Source: Mycolicibacterium fortuitum subsp. fortuitum (lineage in GTDB: Bacteria > Actinomycetota > Actinomycetes > Mycobacteriales > Mycobacteriaceae). Taken from it: a stretch of DNA of 64,000 bases. This document shows positions 50,844-60,913 of this stretch, piece by piece; within the stretch, counting starts at the first letter, position 1; each line of letters starts with the position of its first letter. Both the position numbers and the translations under genes were made by a program. The notes under the pieces were generated by a model. It did no database searches. It had not been told where the DNA came from and saw nothing but the letters and a program-made list of their open reading frames with translations. The DNA lies in assembly GCF_022179545.1 (NCBI RefSeq), contig NZ_AP025518.1, positions 5,828,001 through 5,892,000 of the forward strand, written 5' to 3'.

Positions 50844-51527
50844 ATGACATCGGAACAGGTCTTGGACTGGGATGGCGCATACAAGGGGGAGGCAGGTTTC
50901 GAGGGTCAGCCACCATGGAATATCGGTGAGCCTCAGCCCGAGCTTGCCGCGCTGCACCAGGCCGGAAAGTTCGAGAGCGATGTGCTCGACGCCGGCTGTG
51001 GCCACGCCGAGTTGTCGCTGGCGCTGGCGGCGGACGGCTACACCGTCGTGGGGCTGGACCTGAGCCCGACGGCCATCGCTGCGGCCAACAACGCCGCGCA
51101 GGTTCGCGGGCTGTCGACCGCCAGTTTCGCCCAGGCTGACATCACCTCGTTCACGGGCTATGACGGCCGCTTCAACACCGTCATCGATTCGACCCTCTTC
51201 CACTCGCTGCCGGTGGAGGGACGCGACGGATACCTTCAGTCAATTCGCCGGGCCTCCGCACCGGGAGCGCACCTCTACATCCTGGTGTTCGCCAAGGGTG
51301 CGTTCCCCGCCGAAGTGGACACCAAGCCCAACGAGGTGACCGAAGATGAGTTGCGCGCCGCAGTCTCCAAGTATTGGGAGATCGACGACATCCGGCCGGC
51401 GTTCATCCATGCCAATGCCGTTGCGCTGCCCACCGATACCCCGTTCGAGTTGCCCAAGCACGGCTTCGACGAAAAGGGCCGCATCAAGTTCCCGGCCTTC
51501 CTGCTGACGGCGCACAAGGCGGGCTGA
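50844..51527 (+). CDS. Class I SAM-dependent methyltransferase, Rv3699-like
   Basis: A 227-residue methyltransferase. Motif I is VLDAGCGHAELSLALA, the acidic residue of strand 2 is in VVGLDLSPTAIAAA, and FNTVIDSTLFHSLPVE is the post-motif region. It opens VLDWDGAYKGE, a start common to small thiopurine-like methyltransferases of actinobacteria. The substrate is unknown. By position it corresponds to Rv3699. It is transcribed with the GCS2-type gene and converges on the DUF222 gene. Confidence 0.88.
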   Translation: MTSEQVLDWDGAYKGEAGFEGQPPWNIGEPQPELAALHQAGKFESDVLDAGCGHAELSLALAADGYTVVGLDLSPTAIAAANNAAQVRGLSTASFAQADITSFTGYDGRFNTVIDSTLFHSLPVEGRDGYLQSIRRASAPGAHLYILVFAKGAFPAEVDTKPNEVTEDELRAAVSKYWEIDDIRPAFIHANAVALPTDTPFELPKHGFDEKGRIKFPAFLLTAHKAG

Positions 51528-51541
51528 GGTCACGCCCCACT

Positions 51542-53047
51542 TCAGAAGGGTGGGGGTGGTCCATGTTCTTCGGCGAGCCAGGCTTGGTAGGCGCGTTCGT
51601 GGGCGAGGTCGTTGTTGAATTCGGCGCGTAGCCGGCGTTCTTCGGCGATGCGGTCTTGGCGGTCTTGTTCGCGGGTGCGGGAGCGTTTGGGCATCTTGGC
51701 GCAGCGGTTGGGGCCCGGCGCTGGTGGCGGGTCGGTGAGATTGAGGTTCCCGGTGGGGGTGGCCAGGTCGTCGAACAGGGCCGCGCTGTGGGGTTCGGTG
51801 GTGTAGGTATGCCCGGTCGGGGTGGTGACTTCGACGGTGCCGTCAGGGTATTGGCGGTCTGACCAGCCCGGGCAGAACGTTTTGATCAGGTGATGGGCCC
51901 GGCAGTACAGCTTGGTGTTGGACGGATGCGTCGGACCCAAAGGCCACGGGGCGGTGTGGTCGATATCGCAACGCTCAGCCGGGGCATCACATCCAGGAAA
52001 CCGACACGTCAGATCCCGCCAGCGAATGAACTCCGACAGTGCCGCGGACGGTCGATACCCAGACTCGGCAGCCTCAGCCGGCTCGGCCGCCTGCGGCGAG
52101 TCGCCGGAATGACTCGGCTTCGACTCTCCACAGGGACCGGCGTCGGCGGTGTCCCCGGGTAGCCGGACGGGTTTGATTTTGGCGCGCCCGGCCAGATCCC
52201 GTACTGATTCAGCGGGCAAGATCCCATGCCCGGGCAGATAGCCCGGCGCATCGGAGGTGCCGTCCACCGTGGACTTTCCGGCCAGTACATGCACCACGGC
52301 CGCATCGGCGGCGGCGCGGTTCTGCGCGGCCGGGCAGTCCTCGCGCCCGCACCGGCAGGCCAGGTGGGCTTGCAGTCGGGCCAGCGGTCCGATCGCATCG
52401 GCGCGGCGTTGTTCATGGCTGCGCGGATCCTGCTCACACACTGTGTTGGCCACCGCATCCAGGCGTTGATTCAACGCCACGGCCTCGACAGCATCGATGT
52501 TGGCCCAGATCGAGGCCATGCCGGGTGTGCTGGGTTCGATCTGCACGAACCGTTGCTCACTGATATCCGGCGGGACGCGTACCCCGTTGGGGTCGAGTTT
52601 GGCGATCCACTGATCGACCCGATCCCGCAGTTGTCGTTCGGAGAACCGCATCCAACGGTGGGCCCGGGCGGCCAACTCAGCATCCAGCCCGGCCCACACC
52701 GACGGATCGACGATGCCGGTGCGGGCGATGATCATCCGCACCACCCGATAATCGATGTCCCCGACGGCGAAGCGGGCCGCGACCAGGGGAAGCTTGTCCC
52801 GTAGGACTCGGGCGTGATGGATCTGGGTAGCGGCGCGACCCCGGGCGATCCGCATGGCCGCCGAGATTTCGGCAGCGACTTCCTCGAACGGATCGGTCCG
52901 CCACAAAATCGACTCGGCCAGTTCTTGTTCGCGCAGTGAATCCAACGCCCCGACCGCAGCCAGCCGCGCGGCGATGGCCACCGACTCGGCCCGCGTCGCG
53001 GCACTGATCTTGTCGATCAGTGCGGCATCGGAATCACCTTCGAACAT
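51542..53047 (-). CDS. DUF222 / HNH endonuclease (13E12 family)
   Basis: A 501-residue protein of the mycobacterial 13E12 group. The N-terminal DUF222 domain opens MFEGDSDAALIDKIS and covers about 300 residues. The C-terminal HNH nuclease contains CRFPGCDAPAERCDIDHTAP, then NTKLYCRAHHLIKT, with the His-Asp-His and Cys pairs in place. These genes occur in many copies per genome, and their natural role is unknown. I choose the ATG at 53047 rather than the codon at 53083, which lacks a ribosome site. Its presence just before egtE may mark a place where mobile or repeated sequence entered. Confidence 0.88.
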   Translation of the reverse strand: MFEGDSDAALIDKISAATRAESVAIAARLAAVGALDSLREQELAESILWRTDPFEEVAAEISAAMRIARGRAATQIHHARVLRDKLPLVAARFAVGDIDYRVVRMIIARTGIVDPSVWAGLDAELAARAHRWMRFSERQLRDRVDQWIAKLDPNGVRVPPDISEQRFVQIEPSTPGMASIWANIDAVEAVALNQRLDAVANTVCEQDPRSHEQRRADAIGPLARLQAHLACRCGREDCPAAQNRAAADAAVVHVLAGKSTVDGTSDAPGYLPGHGILPAESVRDLAGRAKIKPVRLPGDTADAGPCGESKPSHSGDSPQAAEPAEAAESGYRPSAALSEFIRWRDLTCRFPGCDAPAERCDIDHTAPWPLGPTHPSNTKLYCRAHHLIKTFCPGWSDRQYPDGTVEVTTPTGHTYTTEPHSAALFDDLATPTGNLNLTDPPPAPGPNRCAKMPKRSRTREQDRQDRIAEERRLRAEFNNDLAHERAYQAWLAEEHGPPPPF

Positions 53048-53143
53048 GTGTTCGATACTACGCCGCGGGTATGACACGAGCACGAAATCAGCGCTGCTGA
53101 CGGCGTGACAACGATCAGGATCCCGTACTTCGCCGAGGCGGTT

Positions 53144-54259
53144 CTAGGGCACGTCCCGCAACACCACTGCGAACTGCTCCAGATCCTCGGCAGTGGTGTC
53201 GACATGCGGTGACACCCGCAGCACCGGTTTGGCCATCTCGAACGGTGCCCGCGCCAGTTCGCATGCGGTGGTGACGATTCCGCGTTCGGCGATCAGCCAG
53301 GCCCGCACCGCGGCCGGGTCGGCGCCGTCGGTGGGTTCGAGGGTAGTGATGGCGGTGGGCTCATCGGTGCCTTCGACGACGCGCCACCCGGGCACCCCGG
53401 ACAACGTTTGCCGCGCCGTGCGGCCCACCTCCGCAAGCCGGTCTCGGACGAGTTCCGGTCCGGCAGCCAGGTATTCGCCCAGGGCCACTGAGTAGCCGAT
53501 GCGCGTGGCGGCATTGTGCTCACCGTGCTCAAAGCTCTGCAGGACGGTCACGGGCAGATTCCACGACGCGGGCGGGAAACGTCGCTGCAGCCGCGCCACC
53601 AGTTCGGGACGCACCGCAAGGAAACCCACACCACGCGGACCGGCGAGCCATTTGCGTGACGACGAGTAGATGGCGTCGGGCCCGACGTTGCAGTCGAGGT
53701 GCCCGAACGCCTGCGCGGCATCCACCACGATCGGGATCCCGGCCGAGCGGCAGACTTCGACCATCTCGGACAGCGGCTGGGCCACGCCGCGGTGGCTGGC
53801 CAGCGCCGTGAAGTGCACCAACGCGGGTGGATCGGTGGCCAGCGCGCGGGCGGCCTCGTCCAGGTCAACCCGGCCGTCCCCGTCAACCGGCAGGGCACGC
53901 ACCTGAAAACCGTTGGCGGCCATGACCGCCAGGTTCGGCCCGAACTCGCCCGGCAGGCACGCCAGAGTGCGCTGCCCCGGCCAGCTGCCGAGCAGCAGAT
54001 CCAGGGAATGATTGGAGCCCGTCGTGTAGACCACGTCAGCAGGGTCGAGTCCGGCCAGTGCGGCGATCGCGGCCCGGCCGGCGGCGAGCACAGGTGCGGC
54101 CGCCTCCGCGGCCACGTAGCCGCCGACTTCGGCCTCATGGCGGGCGTGGGCGGCGACAGCGTCGATGACGGCCAGGCTCTGCCGCGAGCAGGCGCCACTG
54201 TCGAAGTGGAGTCCTGCGACCTTGGGGCGCGCCTCGGCCCACTGCTGCGCGAGGCTCAT
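53144..54259 (-). CDS. egtE: Ergothioneine synthesis PLP-dependent C-S lyase EgtE
   Basis: A 371-residue fold-type I PLP enzyme. The cofactor lysine is in [16 protein letters not shown], preceded by [12 protein letters not shown] with the Asp that contacts the pyridine nitrogen. In the pathway it cleaves the C-S bond of hercynylcysteine sulfoxide to release ergothioneine. Its ATG overlaps the egtD stop (ATGA at 54256-54259). It is the last gene of the egtABCDE operon and of normal length. Confidence 0.93.
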   Translation of the reverse strand: MSLAQQWAEARPKVAGLHFDSGACSRQSLAVIDAVAAHARHEAEVGGYVAAEAAAPVLAAGRAAIAALAGLDPADVVYTTGSNHSLDLLLGSWPGQRTLACLPGEFGPNLAVMAANGFQVRALPVDGDGRVDLDEAARALATDPPALVHFTALASHRGVAQPLSEMVEVCRSAGIPIVVDAAQAFGHLDCNVGPDAIYSSSRKWLAGPRGVGFLAVRPELVARLQRRFPPASWNLPVTVLQSFEHGEHNAATRIGYSVALGEYLAAGPELVRDRLAEVGRTARQTLSGVPGWRVVEGTDEPTAITTLEPTDGADPAAVRAWLIAERGIVTTACELARAPFEMAKPVLRVSPHVDTTAEDLEQFAVVLRDVP

Positions 54260-55221
54260 TTCACCGCCAGCGACAGGCCGAAGTCACCGGCATCATCGGT
54301 CCACCAATGGGTCTGCCGTAGACCGGCTTTCGCGAGTTCGTCGGCAACCCCGTCGGCCCGGAACTTGCAGGACACCTCGGTCAGCATCTCCTCGCCGGCA
54401 CCGAATGCGACGTCGAGATCCAGCGCCGCCACGCGCACCTGTTGCGGCGCGTCCGCCCGCAACCACATCTCGATCCGCTCTTCGTCGGCATTCCATTTCG
54501 CCACGTGCGCGAAGGCCTCGAGGTCGAAATCGGCGTCGAGCTCACGGTTCACCACCGAGAGCACATTGCGGTTGAACGCCGCGGTCACACCGGCACTGTC
54601 GTCGTAGGCACTGACCAGCCGTTCGGCATCCTTCACCAGGTCGGTGCCCAAGAGCACGCTGTCCCCCGGCTGCAGGGTCTCGGCCAGCGAGGCCAGGAAG
54701 TTCGCCCGCGGGCCGGGCGTGAGATTGCCGATGGTCGAGCCGAGGAACGCCACCAGGCGGCGCCCCACCGCGGGGATCTTGCCCAGATGCTCCTCGAAAT
54801 CACCACATACCGCGTCGATCTCGATGCCGGGATACTCCTGACCGATCGCATCGCCGGCTGCCCGGAGCACACCGGCGTCGACGTCGAACGGGATGAAACG
54901 GCGCAGCTGCCCGCTGTCACGCATCGCGTCGAGCAGCATCCTCGTCTTCTCCGAGGTGCCGCTGCCCAGCTCGACGAGGGTGTCGGCACCGGCCGCAGCG
55001 ACGATCTCCGGTGACCGGCGCCTGAGGATCTGCGCCTCGGTGCGGGTCGGATAGTACTCGGGCAACCGGGTGATCTGGTCGAACAGGTCGCTGCCAACTG
55101 AATCGTAGAACCACTTGGGCGGCAACATTTTCGGCGTCCGGGTCAGCCCGTCGCGCACATCGCGGCGCAGCGCGGTGGCCGCGGAATCGGCCGCCAGATA
55201 GTTGGACAGGGTGAGCGTCAT
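54256..55221 (-). CDS. egtD: Histidine N-alpha-methyltransferase EgtD
   Basis: A 321-residue SAM methyltransferase that trimethylates histidine to hercynine, the committed step of ergothioneine synthesis. It begins [20 protein letters not shown] and contains [20 protein letters not shown] (histidine site), [20 protein letters not shown] (SAM motif I) and [17 protein letters not shown]. It is nearly identical in layout to the M. smegmatis enzyme as I remember it. It overlaps egtC and egtE by four bases each. Confidence 0.96.
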   Translation of the reverse strand: MTLTLSNYLAADSAATALRRDVRDGLTRTPKMLPPKWFYDSVGSDLFDQITRLPEYYPTRTEAQILRRRSPEIVAAAGADTLVELGSGTSEKTRMLLDAMRDSGQLRRFIPFDVDAGVLRAAGDAIGQEYPGIEIDAVCGDFEEHLGKIPAVGRRLVAFLGSTIGNLTPGPRANFLASLAETLQPGDSVLLGTDLVKDAERLVSAYDDSAGVTAAFNRNVLSVVNRELDADFDLEAFAHVAKWNADEERIEMWLRADAPQQVRVAALDLDVAFGAGEEMLTEVSCKFRADGVADELAKAGLRQTHWWTDDAGDFGLSLAVK

Positions 55222-55910
55222 ACCGAACCTTTCAGTGGGGTGAGCTCGACACCGGAGTCAGTGACGTGCACCAGATGGCGGTCGGGAATGTCGGTCCAGC
55301 CGGGATCGTCGTCGTAGGGTTCGCTGGCGAGTACGACGCCGTCGGCCGGCTTCAGCATGGACAACGTGTCACCCCAGGTGGTTGCCAGCATGCGAGAACC
55401 GTTGGCGGCCAGGATGTTCAGCCGAGCGTTCGGATCCCGGCCGCCCACCTCGACGATCGTGTCGGCCAGAGAATCCAATCCCCGGGCGAAGATCAGCGCG
55501 GCCAGCACGGCGCTGTCCACGGTGGATTCGGCGACCCCGGTCAACGGCAGCACCGCCCGGTCCACTATCCCGTTGTGCGACAACAGCCACTGCCCGTCGG
55601 TAAAGGGGGCCGAGGCCGAGGGCTCGATCGGCATGCCGATGGTCGCCGAGCGCACCGCGGCGACCACGCATCCGCTGCTCAGCGCCGGCGCCACCGAGGC
55701 GAACGAGGCGTCGCCCCACAGCGGCTTGTCACTGCGCCAGCGGCGCGCCACGCCGTCATCGAAAAACCCTGCGCCCCAACCGTCAGCGTTCATCAGACCG
55801 TGCTTCTGCCGACGCGGAGCATAGGACTGGACGAGCAGGCCCTGCGGCGGGTCGAGTATCAGCGAGGCCACCGACCGCGGTGCGCCGAGCCACCCGAGAT
55901 GCCGGCACAT
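55218..55910 (-). CDS. egtC: Gamma-glutamyl hercynylcysteine sulfoxide amidohydrolase EgtC
   Basis: A 230-residue class II glutamine-amidotransferase-type hydrolase. It begins [11 protein letters not shown]: Cys2 becomes the N-terminal nucleophile after Met removal. [13 protein letters not shown] and SHNGIVDRA are further family motifs. It removes the glutamate from the EgtB product. The ATG at 55910 overlaps the egtB stop (ATGA). I reject the longer in-frame extension, which lies within egtB and would bury the nucleophile. Confidence 0.95.
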   Translation of the reverse strand: MCRHLGWLGAPRSVASLILDPPQGLLVQSYAPRRQKHGLMNADGWGAGFFDDGVARRWRSDKPLWGDASFASVAPALSSGCVVAAVRSATIGMPIEPSASAPFTDGQWLLSHNGIVDRAVLPLTGVAESTVDSAVLAALIFARGLDSLADTIVEVGGRDPNARLNILAANGSRMLATTWGDTLSMLKPADGVVLASEPYDDDPGWTDIPDRHLVHVTDSGVELTPLKGSV

Positions 55911-57184
55911 CAGGCGTCCCAGGCCAGGCGCACGCCGGAGAAGATCTGGCGCCGAATCGGATGGTCCCAGTTGCGGAAGCTGGGCCGCAGAATGTCGGCG
56001 GATACCGCCCACGAGCCACCTCGCAGTACGCGGTAGTCCCCGTCGAAGAAGGGTTCGGTGTAGCGGTCGTAGACCATCGGAGTGAAACCCGGCCACGGCC
56101 GCAGCGGCGACGTGGTCCATTCCCAGACGTCACCCAACATCTGCTCGACGCCGTAGGCCGACGCGCCGGCCGGATAGGCCCCGACCGGGGCGGGCCGACG
56201 GGCCTCACCTCCGAGGTTCGCCAGCGCGTCGGTGGGTTCCGATGCGCCCCAGGGGAAGCGGCGGCGGGAGCCGGCCTTCGGGTCCCAGGCGCAGGCCTTC
56301 TCCCATTCGATCTCGGTGGGCAACCGGGCCCCGGCCCAGGCGGCGTAGGCCTCGGCTTCGAAGAACGTGATGTGCTGTACCGGCTCGTCGGCCGGCAGCG
56401 TCTCGATGTGACCGAACCTGGTGCGAGTGCCGTCGGGCCCCCAGAATTGCGGCGCCACCAGACCCGCCTCCTGGCGGTGGGCCCAGCCGCGCTCCGACCA
56501 CCAGTGCGGCATCTGATAACCGCCGTCGTCGATGAACTCCCGCCATTCGGCGTTGGTGACCGGTACCCGGCCGATATAGAAGGGAGGCAGGTGGACGGTA
56601 TGCGCCGGACGCTCGTTGTCCAGTGAATGCGGTTCGGTGAGTTCGTCCACCCCGAGGACGAACTCACCACCCGGGATCAGGACCGAGGTGCCTGCCACGC
56701 CGGCCCGGCCGGCGGGCAGCACGCTGCCGGTGTCGAGCAGCGGCGGCCCGTCCCGCAGGTTCAGTGCTTGCAGCATCGTTTCGTCGTGTTGATTCTCGTG
56801 GCTGACGATCAGACCGAAGTTGAAGCCGGGGTCGTCGGTATCAAGGGACTCGAGCGCATCGAGCGCGCGCGACCGCACCGTGGCGCAGTAGGTCCGCGCG
56901 TCTGTGGGCGGCAGCAGCGGCAGGTCGACCCGGCTGGCGCGGGAATGTACGAAGGCGTCGTAAAGCCGGTCTACATCCGGGGCCAGCATGCCCGGACGGT
57001 CCGGATTGCCGTCCCTCAGCAGCCACAGTTCCTCCTGCTGGCCGATGTGGGCGAGGTCCCACACCAGCGGGCTCATCAACGGGCTGTATTGACGATGCAA
57101 TTCGGCATCGTCGAAGTCGACCAGGCGCAGGGTACGTTCCCGCGCCCGGGTGAGCTGTTGCGCCAGCATCTCGCGTGTGGTCAA
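55910..57184 (-). CDS. egtB: Hercynine oxygenase EgtB
   Basis: A 424-residue non-haem iron sulfoxide synthase with an N-terminal DinB-like domain and a C-terminal FGE-sulfatase-type domain. Iron ligands are in [13 protein letters not shown] and [14 protein letters not shown] (HxxxHxE pattern). The C-terminal family block is [10 protein letters not shown], and the chain ends [11 protein letters not shown]. It joins hercynine with gamma-glutamylcysteine using O2. The start is a TTG at 57184 that overlaps the egtA stop; its N-terminus ([20 protein letters not shown]) aligns end to end with the known enzyme, which supports it over the ATG five codons later. Confidence 0.94.
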   Translation of the reverse strand: MTTREMLAQQLTRARERTLRLVDFDDAELHRQYSPLMSPLVWDLAHIGQQEELWLLRDGNPDRPGMLAPDVDRLYDAFVHSRASRVDLPLLPPTDARTYCATVRSRALDALESLDTDDPGFNFGLIVSHENQHDETMLQALNLRDGPPLLDTGSVLPAGRAGVAGTSVLIPGGEFVLGVDELTEPHSLDNERPAHTVHLPPFYIGRVPVTNAEWREFIDDGGYQMPHWWSERGWAHRQEAGLVAPQFWGPDGTRTRFGHIETLPADEPVQHITFFEAEAYAAWAGARLPTEIEWEKACAWDPKAGSRRRFPWGASEPTDALANLGGEARRPAPVGAYPAGASAYGVEQMLGDVWEWTTSPLRPWPGFTPMVYDRYTEPFFDGDYRVLRGGSWAVSADILRPSFRNWDHPIRRQIFSGVRLAWDA

Positions 57185-58452
57185 AGCTCGCCCTTCACCA
57201 GTTGGCTCATCGCAGAAGCGATTCCATGGCTCACCACCCGGTCGGAGAAGTCGTCGGCCGGGCAGCGGCCCTCCTGGACCGAACGCGTCAACTGCTCCAT
57301 CGATTCCGCGAGTTCTGCCGGCGCGCGCTCTGCCGCGGCCGAAACGCAGGCGACGGCCGCGTCCTGAAGCCGCCGGTCGGTCAGCCCGACCCGGGCGGCC
57401 CGATCCCAGGCAGTGGCGACCGGGGCCGTCGCCTCGGCCGCGATTGCGGCGGCCCCCGGATCATCCAGGAGAGTCGTCGTCATGAACACCACCGCGGGCC
57501 ACAAGGTGTCGGGCACGCTGTCGAGATAGCGGATCTCCAGCCAGCGCCGGGGCCGCACCGGCGGAAACAGCGTGGTCAGGTGGTACTCGAGGTCGGCTTC
57601 GGTGGGCCTGCGGCCGCCGAGGACCGCGCGCCCGTCGGCCCAGTCGGCGAACGGTACCCAGTTGGTCACCGGCACCGCATCAGGCGCGTTGACGAGCATC
57701 ACCGGTGCCCGCAGCGCATAACGTGCCCAGTCACTGGCCGGATCGTCCCCGTCGGCGCCGAGAACCGGGCCACAACGCGCGGAGTCCAGTTGCCCCCACA
57801 CCCGCTGCCGCGAGGACTTCCAGCCGGTGAACCGCCCGCACAGCATCGGAGAGTTGGCGGTGATGGCGATCATCGTCGGACCGAGAGCATGCGCCAGACG
57901 GACTCGCCGGGCCCAACCGTCGCGTGGTCCCGCGTCGAGATTGACCTGAACCGAGGCGGTCGACGTCATCATCGCCGCGCCCGGTTCAGCTGTCCCGCTG
58001 GCGGCGAAGAACGTTTCCATCGCCTGATAGCGCGGGCCCGGGTTGACCCGCTGGGTCGGGCGGACCGGATCGGCACCGAGCAGCACCAGGCCCAGCCCAC
58101 GGCGTTCGAACTCGGTACGCAGCACGGCCCGGTCGGCCAGGAGAGCGGCGACCGCGGCAGACGGTCCATCGGCCGGCGGTCCGGACAGTTCGACCGCGCC
58201 GCCGGGTTCGACTGTGATCCGACTGCCGCCGGGCAGTTGGGGGACCGAGGCGATGGCTTCGGAGAGCTCATCCCAGCTCGGGCGGCGCGCGGGATCCTCG
58301 AGGTCGAAACAATGCGCCTCGATCTCGAGGCCTACCTGCCCGACCGGTCCGTCGCGCAGGCAGTTGGCCTCTATGAACGACGCCGCGTGTTCGGCGCTGG
58401 TGAATTCGACGGGAGCTGTACGGGCCGCATCAGCCCTGACGGGTACTGCCAA
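57181..58452 (-). CDS. egtA: Glutamate-cysteine ligase EgtA
   Basis: A GCS2-family ligase of about 423 residues that makes gamma-glutamylcysteine for EgtB. Motifs seen: [12 protein letters not shown] at the glutamate site, [15 protein letters not shown] and [17 protein letters not shown] choose the TTG at 58452, because GGAGGGG ends only nine or so bases upstream and the translation then begins LAVPVRAD, like known EgtA. The GTG at 58461 would have the ribosome site touching the start codon. First gene of the ergothioneine operon; a 76-base gap separates it from the sensor-domain gene. Confidence 0.94.
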   Translation of the reverse strand: MAVPVRADAARTAPVEFTSAEHAASFIEANCLRDGPVGQVGLEIEAHCFDLEDPARRPSWDELSEAIASVPQLPGGSRITVEPGGAVELSGPPADGPSAAVAALLADRAVLRTEFERRGLGLVLLGADPVRPTQRVNPGPRYQAMETFFAASGTAEPGAAMMTSTASVQVNLDAGPRDGWARRVRLAHALGPTMIAITANSPMLCGRFTGWKSSRQRVWGQLDSARCGPVLGADGDDPASDWARYALRAPVMLVNAPDAVPVTNWVPFADWADGRAVLGGRRPTEADLEYHLTTLFPPVRPRRWLEIRYLDSVPDTLWPAVVFMTTTLLDDPGAAAIAAEATAPVATAWDRAARVGLTDRRLQDAAVACVSAAAERAPAELAESMEQLTRSVQEGRCPADDFSDRVVSHGIASAMSQLVKGEL

Positions 58453-58528
58453 CGCAACCACCCCTCCCGGTCCTCACCGGATCAAACGGCTCGGTTCTGT
58501 TCCATCATCCAGATCGGACCGACATGTT

Positions 58529-59182
58529 CTACTGCCCCAGCGTGTTCTGCATGGCGCCCGCGAGGACGTTGACAGCCGGGCCCGCGTTGCCGGACTGGCA
58601 TACCTTGGCTTGCAGCAGCACGTTTTCCCGTTTGCGCGTGGTGTTGAAACACCGGCGGTCCGTGCCGGCTTCCTGCTTGACCCAGTCGGCGTCCGTCGCG
58701 CTCGCCGCCCCACCGGTGAACGTCCACACCTGGGTCACGAAGTTGTCCAGGTGCATCGGGGTGGTCTGGCCCGAGCAGCCGTTGGTGCGGTCGACCACCC
58801 GGTGGAACGCGCGGTCGGCGGCCTCCGGTGTCGCGAACACCCCGATGGCCTGCTTGACGTAGTGGTTCTGGTCATCGGCGGCAGTTTGGGTGGTCGCGCC
58901 GTTGAACGAGGCGAGATCCGGGTCGTTGTACACCTCGGGCAGGCCGATATCCGCCCAGTTGTTGCACACCGGGTTTTCCACCGAGAATCCCTGGAACGGG
59001 GCCGTGAACTGGGATTCCCACGTCATAGGGGCACCGATGATGTTGCCCACCGAGCCTTTGGGCATGACAGCGTAGGACACCACACCAGGATCCGAGGGGC
59101 GCGCACCGGCAGGTGCAGCCAACGCCAGCGCGAGACCGGCCAGCCCGAAACCGACAGTCAGGGCACGCATGGCCTTGATCAT
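58529..59182 (-). CDS. Secreted PknH-sensor-domain-like protein, Rv3705c-like
   Basis: A protein of about 217 residues with a cleavable signal peptide (LTVGFGLAGLALALAAPAGA). Its mature part resembles the extracytoplasmic PknH-type sensor domain. Three to four cysteines (ENPVCNNW, TNGCSGQ, DRRCFNT, AKVCQSG) can form the paired disulphides of that fold. It is expected in the cell envelope. ATG codons at 59182 and 59170 are both possible. The preceding lipoprotein gene ends six bases before 59182, so the two are likely co-transcribed. Position matches Rv3705c. Confidence 0.85.
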   Translation of the reverse strand: MIKAMRALTVGFGLAGLALALAAPAGARPSDPGVVSYAVMPKGSVGNIIGAPMTWESQFTAPFQGFSVENPVCNNWADIGLPEVYNDPDLASFNGATTQTAADDQNHYVKQAIGVFATPEAADRAFHRVVDRTNGCSGQTTPMHLDNFVTQVWTFTGGAASATDADWVKQEAGTDRRCFNTTRKRENVLLQAKVCQSGNAGPAVNVLAGAMQNTLGQ

Positions 59183-59187
59183 GCCAG

Positions 59188-59715
59188 CTAGTGAACCGTC
59201 CGCGTGCAGTAGGTTCGGGCCGGCGACGGGTAAGGCCATGCGTAGTGGCCTGTTTCGGCCGGGCAGGCCGACCCGTCCCGTACGTCGAGCCGTTGGGTCA
59301 CCTGGACCATCACTCCGGGACCGCGATCGGTGCGGGCAGTGCAATCGGCCAGTTCCACCATGCCCGCGGGCATCCCGAGCTCGTAGCAGTGGTTGGCGAC
59401 CAGATTCGGGACCAGGCACAACCGCGCAGTCGACGGATCGGCGAATTGGGCGGGTAGATGCTGGTACTCGGCACTCGGGCAGGATCCGGTGGCGTCCGCG
59501 ATGGCCCCGACGGTGTAGCTGGGGTCGGTATCGCACGACACCTTGCCTGCCCTGGCGACTTCGGGGTCGGCGGGGGTGGCAGCCGGGACACCGACGCAAT
59601 CGCCGACGGCGAAGACCACGGCTGCGCCACGCTCGGGTTCAGCGCCGGCACTGCAGCCGGCAGCCAGCACCGGCACTGCGAGCAGTGCGGCGGCCAGGAG
59701 CCGATTGCGGGTCAT
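59188..59715 (-). CDS. Putative lipoprotein (LppU-like)
   Basis: A protein of about 175 residues. It starts MTRNRLLAAALLAVPVLAAG followed by Cys: a lipoprotein signal peptide with lipobox LAAGC. The mature domain has several cysteines (GDCVG, VSCDTD, GSCPSA, LCLVPN, NHCYELG, ADCTAR) in a pattern resembling LppU-type proteins. It should be lipid-anchored outside the membrane. I start at the ATG at 59715; the longer extension would misplace the signal peptide. A strong hairpin at 59774-59809 separates it from furA. Confidence 0.82.
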   Translation of the reverse strand: MTRNRLLAAALLAVPVLAAGCSAGAEPERGAAVVFAVGDCVGVPAATPADPEVARAGKVSCDTDPSYTVGAIADATGSCPSAEYQHLPAQFADPSTARLCLVPNLVANHCYELGMPAGMVELADCTARTDRGPGVMVQVTQRLDVRDGSACPAETGHYAWPYPSPARTYCTRTVH

Positions 59716-59773
59716 GGTTAGCGAGAATCTCACGATTGCCGATGCCGCGCCCAACCCTTGGCCGAAAAGCCAA

Positions 59774-59809
59774 GGGCGCCCCGGTCACCGTGAGGTGGCC
59801 GGGGCGCCC
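59774..59809 (-). terminator. GC-rich hairpin after furA
   Basis: A perfect 11-base inverted repeat: GGGCGCCCCGG at 59774-59784 and its complement CCGGGGCGCCC at 59799-59809, with a 14-base loop that can pair further. It lies 20 bases beyond the furA stop, so it probably ends the furA transcript and isolates the lipoprotein gene. There is no long U-run on either side, as is common in mycobacterial terminators. Confidence 0.7.
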
Positions 59810-59828
59810 ATTGGGCTGCAGAGGTGGT

Positions 59829-60269
59829 CTATGCGCTGGCCGTGGCCTTCTGACAATCGGCGCAGATTCCCCAGAACACGACCTCGGCCTCGTCAACGGC
59901 GAAGCCGGCCAGGTCAGACGGCTCCAGGCAGGGCGCCTCTCCCACGGCGCAGTCGACGTCGGCGACCACACCGCAGACCCGGCAGACCAGGTGGTGATGG
60001 TTGTCGCCGGCGCGGGTTTCGTAGCGCGCCGAGGAGCCGGCCGGTTCGATACGACGGACCAGGCCCGCATTGACGCAGGCGCGCAGGACGTCGTAGACCG
60101 CCTGGGTCGACACCGAACCGAGGTTCTGGCGGGCCAGGCCCGCCACGTCGTCGGCAGTCGAGTGCGGATGATCGGCCAGCGCCTGGAGAACCGCGACCCG
60201 CGGTGCGGTGACGCGCAGCCCAGCGGCCCGCAGCAAGGCCTTGGGGTCGTGTTCATGCACCGTGGTCAC
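59829..60269 (-). CDS. furA: FurA-type metalloregulator
   Basis: A 146-residue Fur-family repressor. The winged-helix N-domain contains [19 protein letters not shown] and [20 protein letters not shown]. The dimerisation domain begins [20 protein letters not shown] and ends [14 protein letters not shown]; the CRVC and CADC pairs are the structural zinc site, and the HHH cluster is part of the regulatory metal site. It is very similar to mycobacterial FurA, which represses katG in response to iron and peroxide. Here the next gene is a lipoprotein, with no katG adjacent. The GTG at 60269 lies six bases downstream of a good -10 element, so the mRNA may be leaderless. Confidence 0.92.
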   Translation of the reverse strand: MTTVHEHDPKALLRAAGLRVTAPRVAVLQALADHPHSTADDVAGLARQNLGSVSTQAVYDVLRACVNAGLVRRIEPAGSSARYETRAGDNHHHLVCRVCGVVADVDCAVGEAPCLEPSDLAGFAVDEAEVVFWGICADCQKATASA

Positions 60270-60275
60270 GGCTCC

Positions 60276-60305
60276 AGTATGCGCCCTCTTTGGAGTCAGT
60301 CCAAA
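60276..60305 (-). promoter_or_regulatory. furA promoter with overlapping palindromic operator
   Basis: On the minus strand a -35-like TTGGAC (60304-60299), a 17-base spacer and -10 CATACT (60281-60276) precede the furA GTG by six bases. That would put the transcript start at the start codon. A palindrome TTTGGA-N5-TCCAAA at 60289-60305 covers the -35 region, a plausible autoregulatory FurA site. This is read by eye from sequence only. Confidence 0.55.
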
Positions 60306-60319
60306 AAAGTCGAGTGTGA

Positions 60320-60760
60320 TTATGGTCGCGCGGGCGGTGCCGGTGTCGACGGGGCCTCAGGACGCTCGGGGCCGCTTCCCGGTCCGCCAGGACCACCGGG
60401 ACCGCCTGGGCCGAAGCCTCCGGGCCCACCCGGACCCCACGGCGGCATCATCCCGTGCCGCGGCCCCATCTGCCCCGGACCACCCGGACCACCGTGGTGG
60501 AACATCATCATGCCGCCGCGATCGTGGCCGCCACGATGGTGATGGCCACCGCCGTCGGAATGCGCGCCGAGGAAGAAGCCGGTGCCGAAGACGACGGCGA
60601 CGATGAAGACGCTGCCGGCAGCGATGCCCACCCAGGCCAGGGCCTGCATGAGCCGGCTCGGCTTGTTGTCGGCGGGCGGGGACGCCACGGCCACGGGCTG
60701 TGCTGCCGGTGCGACCACCGGCTCCGTCGTGGGTTCGGACGAGGGAGGTGTTTCAGTCAT
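60320..60760 (-). CDS. Single-pass membrane protein with His/Gly/Pro-rich tail (Rv3706c-like)
   Basis: A protein of about 146 residues. Residues 1-35 are a polar, Pro/Ala-rich cytosolic stretch, and residues about 38-66 one membrane helix ([21 protein letters not shown]). The outside tail is rich in His, Gly, Met and Pro ([20 protein letters not shown]). The His/Met clusters could bind metal ions, which is interesting next to furA, but this is inference. I start at the ATG at 60760 rather than the upstream in-frame codon. By position it corresponds to the proline-rich Rv3706c. Confidence 0.7.
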   Translation of the reverse strand: MTETPPSSEPTTEPVVAPAAQPVAVASPPADNKPSRLMQALAWVGIAAGSVFIVAVVFGTGFFLGAHSDGGGHHHRGGHDRGGMMMFHHGGPGGPGQMGPRHGMMPPWGPGGPGGFGPGGPGGPGGPGSGPERPEAPSTPAPPARP

Positions 60761-60913
60761 GAACACGAGCATGCGAGGGCTGCTGAGGTGCAGATCAAGA
60801 ATTGGCTATGAATCAGCTGTGAAGACCCGGGGAGGGCGCTTCGCTGCCGGTTATGCGCCGTCGTCCGGTAGAAATCGGCGCGCAGACGCACGGGAGGGCG
60901 TGCGCGGAGCGCG

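Noticed and set aside
51542..53047. DUF222/HNH gene as an active mobile element
   Set aside because: No terminal repeats, target duplication or transposase are seen; 13E12-type genes are common chromosomal residents.
59716..59828. katG remnant downstream of furA
   Set aside because: The 113 bases hold a hairpin and no peroxidase-like coding; the next gene is a complete lipoprotein gene.
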